Shown: one piece after another, positions 7,682 through 15,934 of the stretch
How the letters are laid out: each line of letters begins with the position of its first letter
Position numbering within the stretch: the stretch's first letter is position 1
NCBI GenBank assembly: GCA_019137255.1
Contig: WPDH01000286.1
Coordinates: forward strand, 1 to 15,934
Length of the DNA stretch: 15,934 bases
DNA from: Corinectria fuckeliana
Lineage: Eukaryota > Ascomycota > Sordariomycetes > Hypocreales > Nectriaceae
Reading direction: 5' to 3'
The notes under the pieces: generated by a model
Database searches by the model: none
Told to the model about the DNA's origin: nothing
Seen by the model: only the letters and a program-made list of their open reading frames with translations
Translations under genes and position numbers: made by a program

Positions 7682-8306
7682 TTCTATTTTTGTTTTCTAT
7701 CTTAGCTAGCTCTTATTACTTCTTTTATCTAGTATATTATATTTTAATTCTAAGGTTTTAGCTCTTCTGCTCTTTCTCTTCTTAGTAGTCTTAGTACTAA
7801 GATTAAAAAGGCTAAGAGTACTAAGAAGCTTTATACTAGTAAGAGTAAGCTTTATAGCTGTTACCACACTTAGCACTATAGTCTTCTTATTATTTATAAT
7901 ACTAAGACTAATAGTAATAAGCTTATTACTGCTTTTTATAATATTACTAGTGTTAAGACCTTTTTTATCACCTCTCTTAACCTCTTTTAGCTCGCTCCTA
8001 GTAGCCACCTTAGTTAATTTCCCACTTAGACCTTATCTGCCTTTAAGGCTCTTAACTAGATTTATAACACTACTATTAAGCTCTTAGCCTATAAGTGTGA
8101 CTTTCTTCTATCTTATAGTATTATCTTATAGGCTAATCTTACCTACTTAACTAACAGCCTTAAGATCTAAAGCTCTCTTAACACTCTTAAGGGTATTACT
8201 ATCACTTAATCTCTTTTTACCTCTGCCTATCCTTTTATTTCCCCTTCTGCTCTTTTAACTCTAAGAGCGCTTAAAGTAGACTTAGGCCCTAAGGTCTTAG
8301 TTGTTT
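7682..8306 (+). pseudogene. Decayed Ser/Thr/Lys-rich ORF, unrecognised
   Basis: In the plus frame starting at 7682, about 200 codons read with stops only where Gln, Arg or Trp could have stood. Codon choice is strongly skewed. The third base is mostly T or C, and Lys is AAG about 15 times against 2 AAA by my count, so this strand and frame were probably coding. The product is rich in Ser, Thr, Leu (some from Pro) and Lys, for example STKKLYTSKSKLYSCYH and PKVLVV. I see no domain. It could be a gag-like or disordered N-terminal region of whatever follows, or a separate small gene. No ATG is visible. A 100-residue frame on the opposite strand at 7706-8008 is the weaker reading. Confidence 0.55.
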
Positions 8307-8366
8307 AAGAGTCTAAAAGTCTAAGAGTCTAAGAGTCTTAAGTCTAAGAGTCTAAGAGTCTTAAAC
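8307..8366 (+). repeat. Short tandem repeat (AGAGTCTA-type, about 9 bp)
   Basis: GAGTCTAA/AAGTCTAA units repeat six or seven times with small length variations, directly after the 7682-8306 frame. The first few units keep that frame, so they may have coded for a Glu/Ser/Lys repeat at its end. Confidence 0.75.
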
Positions 8367-8393
8367 TTAGGCTTTAAGGCTAGGTAATTTTCC

Positions 8394-8417
8394 TAATAAC
8401 TATTTCTAGAGGCTACT
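8394..8417 (+). repeat. Half copy of the palindromic element
   Basis: TAATAACTATTTCTAGAGGC matches the right arm of copy A. A GTAATT donor-like sequence lies at 8384, so it may mark another intron, but I found no acceptor that keeps the frame. Confidence 0.6.
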
Positions 8418-8640
8418 TTTAGGCCTAGTATATATAAATATACTAGTTTATAATTTATCTCCTTTTTACTATATTATAGTACTAAGGTTGTTTTATAAGG
8501 TGAAATAATATATTACTATTATTAGATATTATAGTACTTCTTATAGTATTAGACTTTAGTGTTATATAGTTAGAGAGTAGTATATTTATATTATAGTATA
8601 GTAGATACTAGTCTTATAGTAAGGTTTAGTCTTATAGTAA
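8418..8640. other. Unassigned stretch between plus-strand relics
   Basis: It contains a short repeat of TAGTCTTATAGTAAG (8611-8641) and many stops in all frames. No gene is supported. Confidence 0.35.
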
Positions 8641-11006
8641 GAGTATAAAAGGTTTCCTATTATTAGATTACACTATAAGTCCTACCTTAGCTAAGAGTAG
8701 CACTATAAAAAGAGTATTAAGTTTATATAATATCTAGTCTTATAGCTAGCTAATAAGCTACACCTTAGGTAGGCAGCTAGTTTTTACTAGTAGGTAGATA
8801 GTATTATAGCTTATAGGGATAATAGTACAGCTTATATTAAGTATAGTACTATTAATAGTGTTAGCTATATACTTAACTAGATCTCTAGTTAACTACCTAA
8901 ACCTAGGTTTAGAGTTCTACCTACTTAATATTTATCTCTACTAGCTAAGCTCTTATACTTAGTATACTATATAAGCTTACTTAAGGTGCTAAAAGGTGGT
9001 TACTATAGTATAGTTATCTTTAACTAGTATAGTTAGAAGAGTGTCTTTTTAATCTCACAGCCTAAATAGTAAGGCCTAGTCTTAGTATATAATAGATACT
9101 TATATTAGTTAGCACTTAATATTAACAGCTATACTCTTCTTAGTTATAACTATAAGCTATATATTAAACAGCTATAGTAGAATCTAGTAGGTTACTATAA
9201 TAAGAAGCTATAATAACTAGTACTACTTAGTAGTGCTAGCCTTATTAAACCCCTTATATATAAGCTCTAAGCTATATAGTATAGTAATATAGTAAGAGTA
9301 GCTATTCTACCTTTTATACTTCTAGATAAGCCTGTTATAAGCATAAAGCGTAAAAAGGTTATTAACTAGGTCTATAATATTAGTACTATATAGCTTATTA
9401 CTAATAACTAAGTAGGGCTAGGTAGAAGAAATATTATAAGTGTAATTATAAAAGGCTAAGACTATAGTATTATAGTAGAATAATAGTAGTTAGGTCTCTA
9501 AAAACTCAGCCTAGGCTCTATTAGTAATATTAGACCTTATCACTTATAATATTAACTTAAGAGCCTTATACTATATATCCTGCTAAAAGAGCTTAAAGAC
9601 TATACTATATAGGTACTTAAACTAGAGCTAAGTAGCCTAAAAACTCTATATAATATAGTACTATATTATCTATTACTATACCTGCTATATATAAAAGTAT
9701 ATATTATAGATATCTTTTAGTACTTACTACTACTTCTTATAGTTAGCCTAGAGAAGAGAGTTACCTATAAGAAGGTGCTTCTTAACCTTAGGGTGAAAAT
9801 GTTAGTCTTTCTAGTTAAACTTGCCTAACTCTTACTACCTAAACCTATATATATAGGCGCTAAGTGCTATACTTATCCTTTTATACTTCTTATTATTATC
9901 TTATCTTAGTATCTACTAATCTTATTAGAGGATAGACTTCTTAGTAATAAGTAAGAACAAGTATAAGAAGTATAAGCCTTATAGTATAACTAGTATTATT
10001 ATAGTTTTAGACAGAGAGAAGCAGATTATAGTAGTAGCCTAGATATACTTAAATAAAAAGTAGTGCTAGTTAATTAATATATAAAGAAAGCTAGCTATAT
10101 TCTATAAGAGGATAGTAAAAAATAGTATATTACTAATACTAGCTGTTTATATTCTACTCTTATCTCTAGCTAGTATCTGCTTAGCTGCTACTATATAGTA
10201 AAAGAGTCTTAATAATACCTAGTTCTCTACTTGTATACTATAGGTAAAGCAGCCCTTAGGTATATTACTAGCCCTAAGAATATTAGTGTTAATATAATAC
10301 TTACTTAGGTAGTACCTTAAGAGGAGAGTACTAATATAAGTATAAAGCCTATATATAGCCTGCTTTTACTATAACAGGTAGGTAAGGTCTAATATAAGGG
10401 ATTTAAGCTAGTATAACTAGAATAGGTATATTTTAGCTGTATTAAAAGAGATCTTAATAAGGTTATAATACTATATATAGATAAGGCCTAGTCTAAACTT
10501 TTTACTATATAAGCTGCTAGTAATAATAAGACTAGAGGTGTCTTAGAAGGTAACTTATAGGTAGTCTACTTAGGTTAGGTAGAGTTACTATTATACTAAG
10601 TATAGCTAGTTATATAGCCTGCTTTACACTTTATGCTATTACTATATATAGTTAAGATAGTATATATACTATAATAGTATATTATTCTTAAGCCCCTATA
10701 TAGTATAAGGTATATACTACTGCCTAATATTAATAAATATAGTATTTAGGTTAATATAGTCTTTATTAATAGCTTAGATCTATTATTAAGTCTAGCTTAA
10801 TAAGGTCTTATTAAGTATATTCTTTATAAAGGCAAGCTTAGTATTCTTAGAGGCTATAAATAACTATACGCTCTTAAATTTAGAAAAGAGTTTTATATAG
10901 TACTAGATACTCCTCTAAAGAGTAGTAAAACAGTCTAGCTATAAATTATAAGCTAGCATCTTATTATAAGTAGTATATATATTATCTTAGCTTATATTAT
11001 TAGCCT

Positions 11007-11007
11007 T

Positions 11008-11041
<34 letters not shown>

Positions 11042-11045
11042 CTAC
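11007..11045 (+). repeat. ATT trinucleotide microsatellite
   Basis: A run of ATT units interrupted once by AGT. It lies inside the long plus-strand frame, where it reads as poly-Ile, possibly from a Thr-rich run. Confidence 0.85.
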
Positions 11046-11990
11046 CTTTTAGCCTTGTTATAATAATCTCTTATATAGTATATAAGTTAGCACTTACTAT
11101 TATATATAATTATAAGAGGTGCTATATAATATTAAGGCTTAGTATATATTATTAGATAGAGGGCAGCACTATCTTATTTACTTATCACTCTAATAAATCA
11201 CCTAAAAGGCAGGTATAGCTAATAAGGTCACTTAAAGTGCTAAAGCCTTTATAGTAGAGAGCTAGAAAGAAGAGCTATATATATATATTAACTATACTTA
11301 TAACCTGCCTAAAGTAGTAGTTTAAGATATAATAGAGAGGTTACTACTCTAGTAGGAGCGCTAGCTTCTTATTATACTAGTAGGGTACTAAGATACTAAG
11401 GTGTATATTTTTAGTCTAGTTAAGTATAATATTAGGTTAAAAATACTACTATAAGCTAAGTTAGGCTATAGTAAGTAAGAGAGGGAATATATAAAGACTG
11501 TTTATATTAAAAGTCCTTTTAATACTAGTGCTAGTAGACTTAAGTAATATATAGTAGTAAGTATAAAAGTATAGCCTAAAAGGTAAGACTTTACTATTAG
11601 TACTCTTAAATACTAGCTAGTATTAGTATGCTATTTATATTAACTTAAGTATATTACTCTTAGTGCTAAGTAAGCAGCTATAAGATGCTTTATTAATTAG
11701 GTTAACTAAAGGGCTAAGTACTAATAGTAGGTAACTATCTTAGCCTTAAGACTAGCTTTTAAGTGTGCGCTAAATATTACTAACTAAGTGGCACTCTATA
11801 TATATATAGCTAGCTGCTTATACTTCTTATAGGTATATCTTATAGTTCTTATTATACTAGGCTGCTATATATCCTAGAGGAGTTATCTACTCTAGTGCTA
11901 AGAGTCTACTTAGCTTACCTATAATACCTAAGTAGAGTAGTACTAGTTAGGCACTTAATACAGGAGGTGTTATATTAGTTTAGTCTTAGG

Positions 11991-12050
11991 CTAGTAATAC
12001 TCTATTAGCTAGTAATACTCTGTTAGCTAGTAATACTCTATTAGCTAGTA
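11991..12050 (+). repeat. 18-bp tandem repeat, three units plus a partial
   Basis: Units CTAGTAATACTCTATTAG at 11991, 12009 and 12027, with one base differing in the second, then a partial unit. The period is a multiple of three and the repeat lies in the long plus-strand frame. Confidence 0.88.
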
Positions 12051-12840
12051 TAAAGTACTCTATTATATACTAGGTAAGATAATACTTAACTATATTACTT
12101 TATACTTATATAGTAACCTCTTTAAGCTATATAGGGTTCTTACTTAGTATCCTAGTATACTAGGGTAGTAAAAACTAGTTATAATCACTATATAGTATAA
12201 TAGTACTATTATAAGCTAGTATTACTATAAGTACTTACTATACACTCTCTAGTATTAGAAGCCTATATATCTAACTGTGATACTATATAGTAACTACTAG
12301 GGTAGTAAATATTAAGACTATATACCCTAGGTTAATAAGACTAGTAATATAGTAAAAGCACTATTAGGCCTAGTAGACTTACTATACATTCTAGCTAAGA
12401 CTATTAAGAAAAATAGTTATATATAAGTGCTAATAGTAGCACTTTAGCGCCTAGTATCTAATACTCTATACTAACTTGCCTATAAAGAAGAGTAGTAGTA
12501 AGAGAAGCTAGTATAAGCAGGTAGTATTAAGTTCTTTTATAGTAAGCTTAATTAGAGCAAACTAGTTTATAATAATACTTTAGATAAATATACTTACACT
12601 TATATAATAGCAGCTTTATATAGTCATTTAGAGCCTAGTAATAATATTATTAGTATTAAGAAAGTTAGCCTAGTTAATATAGCAGTATAAGTTCTAAAGG
12701 CGAATACTCTTAATAATATTATCTTTACTATAAGTATTAATTATAAGGTCTAGGTAAGACTGCTTAAATTTGTTAACTATAAAGAGGGTTATTAACTAGA
12801 AGCTATTATTATTCTTATACTAGACAGTTTAGTATAGTAA

Positions 12841-13840
12841 TAATAGCTACCTATAAAGTATTCTCTATAATAAACTTAATCTTTATAATAAACTTAATAA
12901 GAATAAGAGGGCTTTTTAGAGGCGTAATATACTTTATACTTAGTGTTAATTAGTAACTAAAGAAGGTATATTAAGTATAAATAATAAGCTAGCTTTACCT
13001 GTACTATTATCTTTACCTTATAGCTATTACTATAGAGAGCTAAAATCTTAAAATACTAGTAGTATATTTAACATATAAGACTTATTTAATATAACTAATA
13101 TATATAGTGTGAATCTTATACTTAATAGAGTATATATAATTTATATTTTTTTCTTCTTTTTTACTAAATCTTCTTTATTTATATATTTAAGATAAATAAG
13201 TATTAAATTTATCTTTATAATAAGTTTCTTAAGTTAGATATCTAAGTTGTTTTCTGTCTTTTTATTTAATCTGTCTTACTATATTACTTAATATTCTAGA
13301 TTACTTTCTATAAGTATTTAGTTTATTTCTGCTAATATATAATTAAATAAGATTAGCTGCTCTTTATTTTTATAAGATAGATTAAGCGAAATAATAAGCC
13401 CTTATATAGGTTAAATATAGTCTTTTATAGGCTAGTTATTATCTTTTATAATAACTTATATAATTATACTTACTTTATAGTAAATAATCTTACTATCTAC
13501 TATAAAGCTATATTAGGAGACTAGGATAAGAATATATAAGTGGAGATAAAGCCTACTATCTATATTAATAGATAGAGAAAGACTAAAAGGATATACTATA
13601 TAGTAATTAAACTGTATATATATTAAATAGGATTAACTTATTATAGTAGGTTAGAAGGCTCTATCTTATTACCTATTATAATATTTCTGCTAGTATAAAT
13701 AGTTTGCTTCCTATTATTCTGTGTCTAATTCTAGTTTGCGGGGATATTCTTACCTTTTAGGGGGTTATAATACTATATTGCTATATTATTACTATTACTC
13801 TCTTTATAAGATAGTAGTAGTAAGAAGAGAGTAGAAGGTA
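12841..13840. other. About 1 kb with no readable gene
   Basis: A short direct repeat TTTATAATAAACTTAATAAG-like occurs at about 12864-12901. T-rich stretches follow at 13140-13330. A small less-converted pocket (TGCGGGGATATTC, 13737-13749) retains a CpG. I found no frame with motifs. Confidence 0.35.
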
Positions 13841-13861
13841 GGGTCTAAAAACAGCTGTTAG
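13841..13861 (+). repeat. Half copy of the palindromic element
   Basis: GGGTCTAAAAACAGCTGTTA is repeated identically at 13947-13966. It retains CAGCTGTTAG, the least RIP-altered form of the arm seen in the window. Confidence 0.8.
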
Positions 13862-13943
13862 AAAAGTAGTGTAATTATAAATTAGTATTTTATGTTTTTA
13901 TATAGGGTTTTTATTACTATTTAGCTTTAATATATATTATAAG

Positions 13944-14013
13944 GCAGGGTCTAAAAACAGCTGTTAGCTTATTATGCGAGGAGCTTTCTAAATAACTATT
14001 CTTAGACTCTACT
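13944..14013. repeat. Palindromic element copy H (longer loop)
   Basis: Left arm 13944-13967 (GCAGGGTCTAAAAACAGC...) and right arm 13991-14013 (AATAACTATTCTTAGACTC...) with a loop of about 23 bases. It lies between relics and has no identified host intron. Confidence 0.75.
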
Positions 14014-14300
14014 TATTTAAATTTACCTAAGAATAAAAAAGAGAGACTAAGAGCTGAAATAGGTAGTATAAAAAGAAAGAAAGAATCTTTCTAATCTTAT
14101 TAAATTAGTTTATACTTAAAAAGATTTTTTAAAGATTTTTATTCTATTTAGATAAGTAGATAATAATAAAGTTATATATTATCTATAGGGTAGTTTTTTT
14201 ATTTTTAGTGTATATAGCTGAGTATAGTATATATATAGCTAAAAGTACCTAGTGTGGCTTATTAGTCCTCTTTATAGTTAGTGTAGTTTTATAAGGTAGA
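14014..14300. other. Intergenic, no gene seen
   Basis: A purine-rich segment (about 14034-14085) and T/A runs are present. One isolated AGTGTGGCTTA at 14251-14261 matches the decamer of the neighbouring minisatellite. Confidence 0.35.
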
Positions 14301-14420
14301 ATATAGCTCTAGGTAGCTTTATATAGCTTTATATAGCTTTATATAGCTTAGTATAGCTCTGTGTGGCTTAGTGTGGCTTAGTGTGGCCTGGTGTGGCTTA
14401 GTGTGGCTTAGTACAGCTAT
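14301..14420 (+). repeat. Decamer minisatellite, 12 units
   Basis: Twelve 10-bp units run in perfect register. Units at 14361-14410 read GTGTGGCTTA (or GTGTGGCCTG). Units at 14301-14360 read ATATAGCTTT or GTATAGCTTA-like, which is the same unit after G-to-A changes at TpG. The array thus contains converted and unconverted units next to each other. Confidence 0.93.
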
Positions 14421-14475
14421 ATAAGGTTAACTTCTATTTTAGGTTAGCCTTAGTGTATATATATAGCACTTAACC

Positions 14476-14560
14476 GCTTTTAATTTAATCTTATACTAAG
14501 ACTTATAGCTCTAGCCCGATCTAATTTTATCTTATGCTAAGACTTTACCCCGCTCTAACT
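14476..14560 (+). repeat. Diverged tandem pair of about 40 bp
   Basis: TAATTTAATCTTATACTAAGACTTA...CCCGATC is followed by TAATTTTATCTTATGCTAAGACTTT...CCCGCTC. They are two copies with substitutions and a small length difference. Both keep a rare CpG. Confidence 0.75.
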
Positions 14561-14640
14561 AAACTAGAAAAAAAAAACTTTAAACATTTTTAATTAAAGC
14601 TAGGAAATAGCTATAGAGGTAAACTATATACTAATCTTAA

Positions 14641-15934
14641 TTATTTTTTCAGAAGATTTAGAATAGGACCCACTTTTTACTATACTTAAACCAGACCCTA
14701 GCTCTATTTTTTCAGTATAAATCCAGCTGTATAATAACCACCCTAGAGGCCCTAAATATAAAAGTTAAATAGCTTCTTAAGTAACTCACTATAATTATAA
14801 AATATATAACCCTAAAGCAGAAGAAACCTAAATCTTATTATAACTTTTAGTAAAATAGTAAAATAGCTAAAGTAACTTTTAAACTTAAGTAAGTATACTA
14901 TATAGCCTAATAAACTAGCTACTTAGCAGACTAGTATATATACTTTAAGATATATATAATATAAGATTAGTATATATAAAATATATAGTATACTCTCTAA
15001 AGAAAACTTCTAATTAAGCTTTTATAGTATAATATAATATAATTTTAAAATATAAAAAGATAAGCTAAATTATATAGTAAAACTATTATAACTTTTTTAT
15101 AGCTTTTACTTTTTATCTATTAAGACTAACTTATACTAGTAATACTTTATATAAATAAAGCTAAGATCTTAGTAAGAAAATTCTTTTTTAAACCTTAGAT
15201 AAATAACTTTAACCTTCTTTTTTTTTTACCTTTTAAGATATTTAAACCTAAGTTAAGCTATATATACTTAATAATAAACCCTAAAAAGATTTAAAAAGCT
15301 TTATACTAAATTAAGTTATAAAAAGCCTTAAAAGAGAATAAAATCCTTATAGGATTTCTTAAAGTATATAATAACTTACTTATTTTTATAATTACTAAAA
15401 TAGTAAATATAAGCTTTATTATTAGTTACTTTCTAATATGCTTTTATATTATAATTATTATAATTATCTTAAAAGCTAATAAGACTAAAAAATAATAGTA
15501 AATAGTATTAGGCTAATACTTAATATTATTACTTAATATAATTAGTAAGATTATTAAAATAGTTATTAGTAAGTATATTATAATTATAGTAAAAGAGAAA
15601 AGGTTACTATTCTTAGGGTAAATAAGTAATAAGCTTAGAAAGTTAATAAAGCTAGCTTTAACTATAGTTATTAAAGTAATATATATAATATAAGCTTAAT
15701 ATAATCTTATCTTTCTTTTTTAGCTTAACTTTATAAAAGCTTTTAATAGTATTAACTATAAATAACTTATTACTATCTTATAACTAAAAGACTTCTCTAG
15801 ATAGCTCTTAGTATAGCTTACTAGCTATCTTATATTATAAATAGCACAGCTTTAATTTAATAGCTAAACCTCTAACCTAATTAAAGTTAAAGTAAGAGTC
15901 CCCTAAGGATCCTCTCTATCACTTATTCTATTTA
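14641..15934 (+). mobile_element. RIP-decayed LINE reverse transcriptase (Tad1-like), 3' end beyond window
   Basis: One plus frame (codons from 14737 on) reads from the endonuclease-RT linker (TTLEALNIKVK, then KPKSYYNF) into the reverse transcriptase domain. Motifs in order: IGFLKVYNN near 15349-15375, LNIISKIIK at 15532-15558, NKLRKLIKLALT at 15628-15663 (from N-R-P-G-R-S-T-E-L-A-L-T), LNFIKAFNSINYK at 15724-15762 (from L-D-F-I-K-A-F-D-S-I-N-H-K), and RVP-stop-GSSLSLILF at 15895-15933 (from G-V-P-Q-G-S-P-L-S-P-I-L-F). Nearly every difference is C-to-T or G-to-A. The RT copies element RNA at a nicked target. The catalytic YADD motif would lie past the right edge. No endonuclease motifs are seen upstream, so the copy is probably 5'-truncated near 14580-14640, where an A10 run sits. 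The Tad1 assignment is an inference from the RT motif style. Confidence 0.9.

Larger units (their letters stand above)
8641..12840 (+). pseudogene. Long plus-strand decayed frame, family unknown
   Basis: The plus frame with codons starting at 8641, 8644 and so on reads for about 1,400 codons without a required frame change. Stops are about 8 to 9 percent of codons by my count, against roughly 11 and 16 or more percent in samples of the other two plus frames. Local stretches look protein-like, such as IKRDLNKVIILYIDKA near 10435-10485, KLSILRGYK near 10834-10860 and VSLVNIAV near 12664-12690. An 18-bp tandem repeat (11991-12044) keeps this frame. I see no Walker A, reverse transcriptase, integrase or transposase motif. 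It could be a large host gene or a transposon protein, possibly joined to the 7682-8306 frame. One minus frame is also rather open at 10200-10560, so the strand call is not secure. Confidence 0.42.
1..15934. other. RIP-affected AT-rich block (whole window)
   Basis: The whole window is AT-rich with a great excess of TpA and strong depletion of CpA, TpG and CpG. TAA and TAG occur densely in all six frames and ATG is rare. In the two relics I can identify (SNF2 at 366-6990, LINE at 14641-15934), nearly every departure from the family motif is C-to-T or G-to-A, mostly at CpA or its complement, and the frames stay open to reading without indels. That is the known signature of repeat-induced point mutation, a premeiotic silencing process of ascomycete fungi acting on duplicated DNA. 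I infer a heterochromatic AT-rich compartment. I counted by eye, not by program. Confidence 0.93.

Noticed and set aside
7706..8008. An open 100-residue frame on the minus strand (GTG start), the longest uninterrupted ORF in the window
   Set aside because: It has no ATG, no recognisable domain, and mixed third-base use. The opposite-strand frame over the same bases shows strong codon bias and extends much further, so this is more likely its shadow in a less AT-rich patch.
10200..10560. A rather open minus-strand frame inside the long plus-strand frame
   Set aside because: Its low stop count does not persist into 9841-10200, where it is no better than other frames, and its content is nearly all Leu, Ile, Ser and Tyr.
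8641..12840. Gypsy or Copia polyprotein
   Set aside because: No YxDD, integrase or protease motif could be found in RIP-converted form in the frames read, and no LTR pair was seen.
14021..14640. AP endonuclease domain of the LINE upstream of the RT
   Set aside because: This interval is occupied by the decamer minisatellite and other repeats, and no endonuclease motif is readable.
1..15934. Mitochondrial or plastid DNA as the reason for the AT richness
   Set aside because: The identifiable relics are a nuclear-type SNF2 ATPase with spliceosomal introns and a LINE retrotransposon, and the changes are directional C-to-T/G-to-A at CpA, as in RIP.

Overview
The window reads as an AT-rich, RIP-decayed (repeat-induced point mutation) block of nuclear DNA from a filamentous ascomycete. 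TpA is in great excess, CpA and TpG are scarce, CpG is nearly absent (I count roughly two dozen), and TAA/TAG occur in every frame on both strands, so ATG-to-stop gene finding fails. I therefore read frames with TAA/TAG treated as former Gln/Arg/Trp codons and checked whether known motifs reappear when only C-to-T or G-to-A changes are undone. Two relics become recognisable this way. No species can be named.

Layout. Positions 1 to about 365 hold nothing I can read. From about 6990 down to about 366 on the minus strand lies a multi-exon relic of an SNF2-family helicase-like ATPase of about 1,900 codons. Its motif I (DECGTGKT type), Ia, Ib, II (DECH) and III (SATP) are all visible as RIP-converted versions. 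Frame phase is kept exactly across three of its introns. Every intron contains one or two copies of a roughly 58-bp imperfect palindrome. The two single-copy introns resemble each other from donor to acceptor, which is the pattern of introner-like elements. This is the most interesting feature of the window.

Positions 6991-7680 are intron and intergenic sequence rich in palindrome pieces and tandem repeats. On the plus strand, 7682-8306 is a decayed Ser/Thr/Lys-rich frame with strongly biased codon use (Lys nearly always AAG). From about 8641 to 12840 one plus-strand frame stays the most readable for about 1,400 codons, but I recognise no family. Positions 12841-14640 are mainly non-coding, with another palindrome cluster and a decamer minisatellite (14301-14420) that shows RIP-converted and unconverted units side by side. 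From about 14641 to the right edge is a plus-strand LINE reverse transcriptase relic (probably Tad1-like), in a single frame from at least 14737, running out of the window.

No intact protein-coding gene, rRNA, tRNA, CRISPR array or origin was found. The decay is almost entirely base substitution with frames preserved, so silencing by RIP appears to have preceded any extensive deletion. All family calls below are made by eye and need a de-RIPped translated search to confirm.
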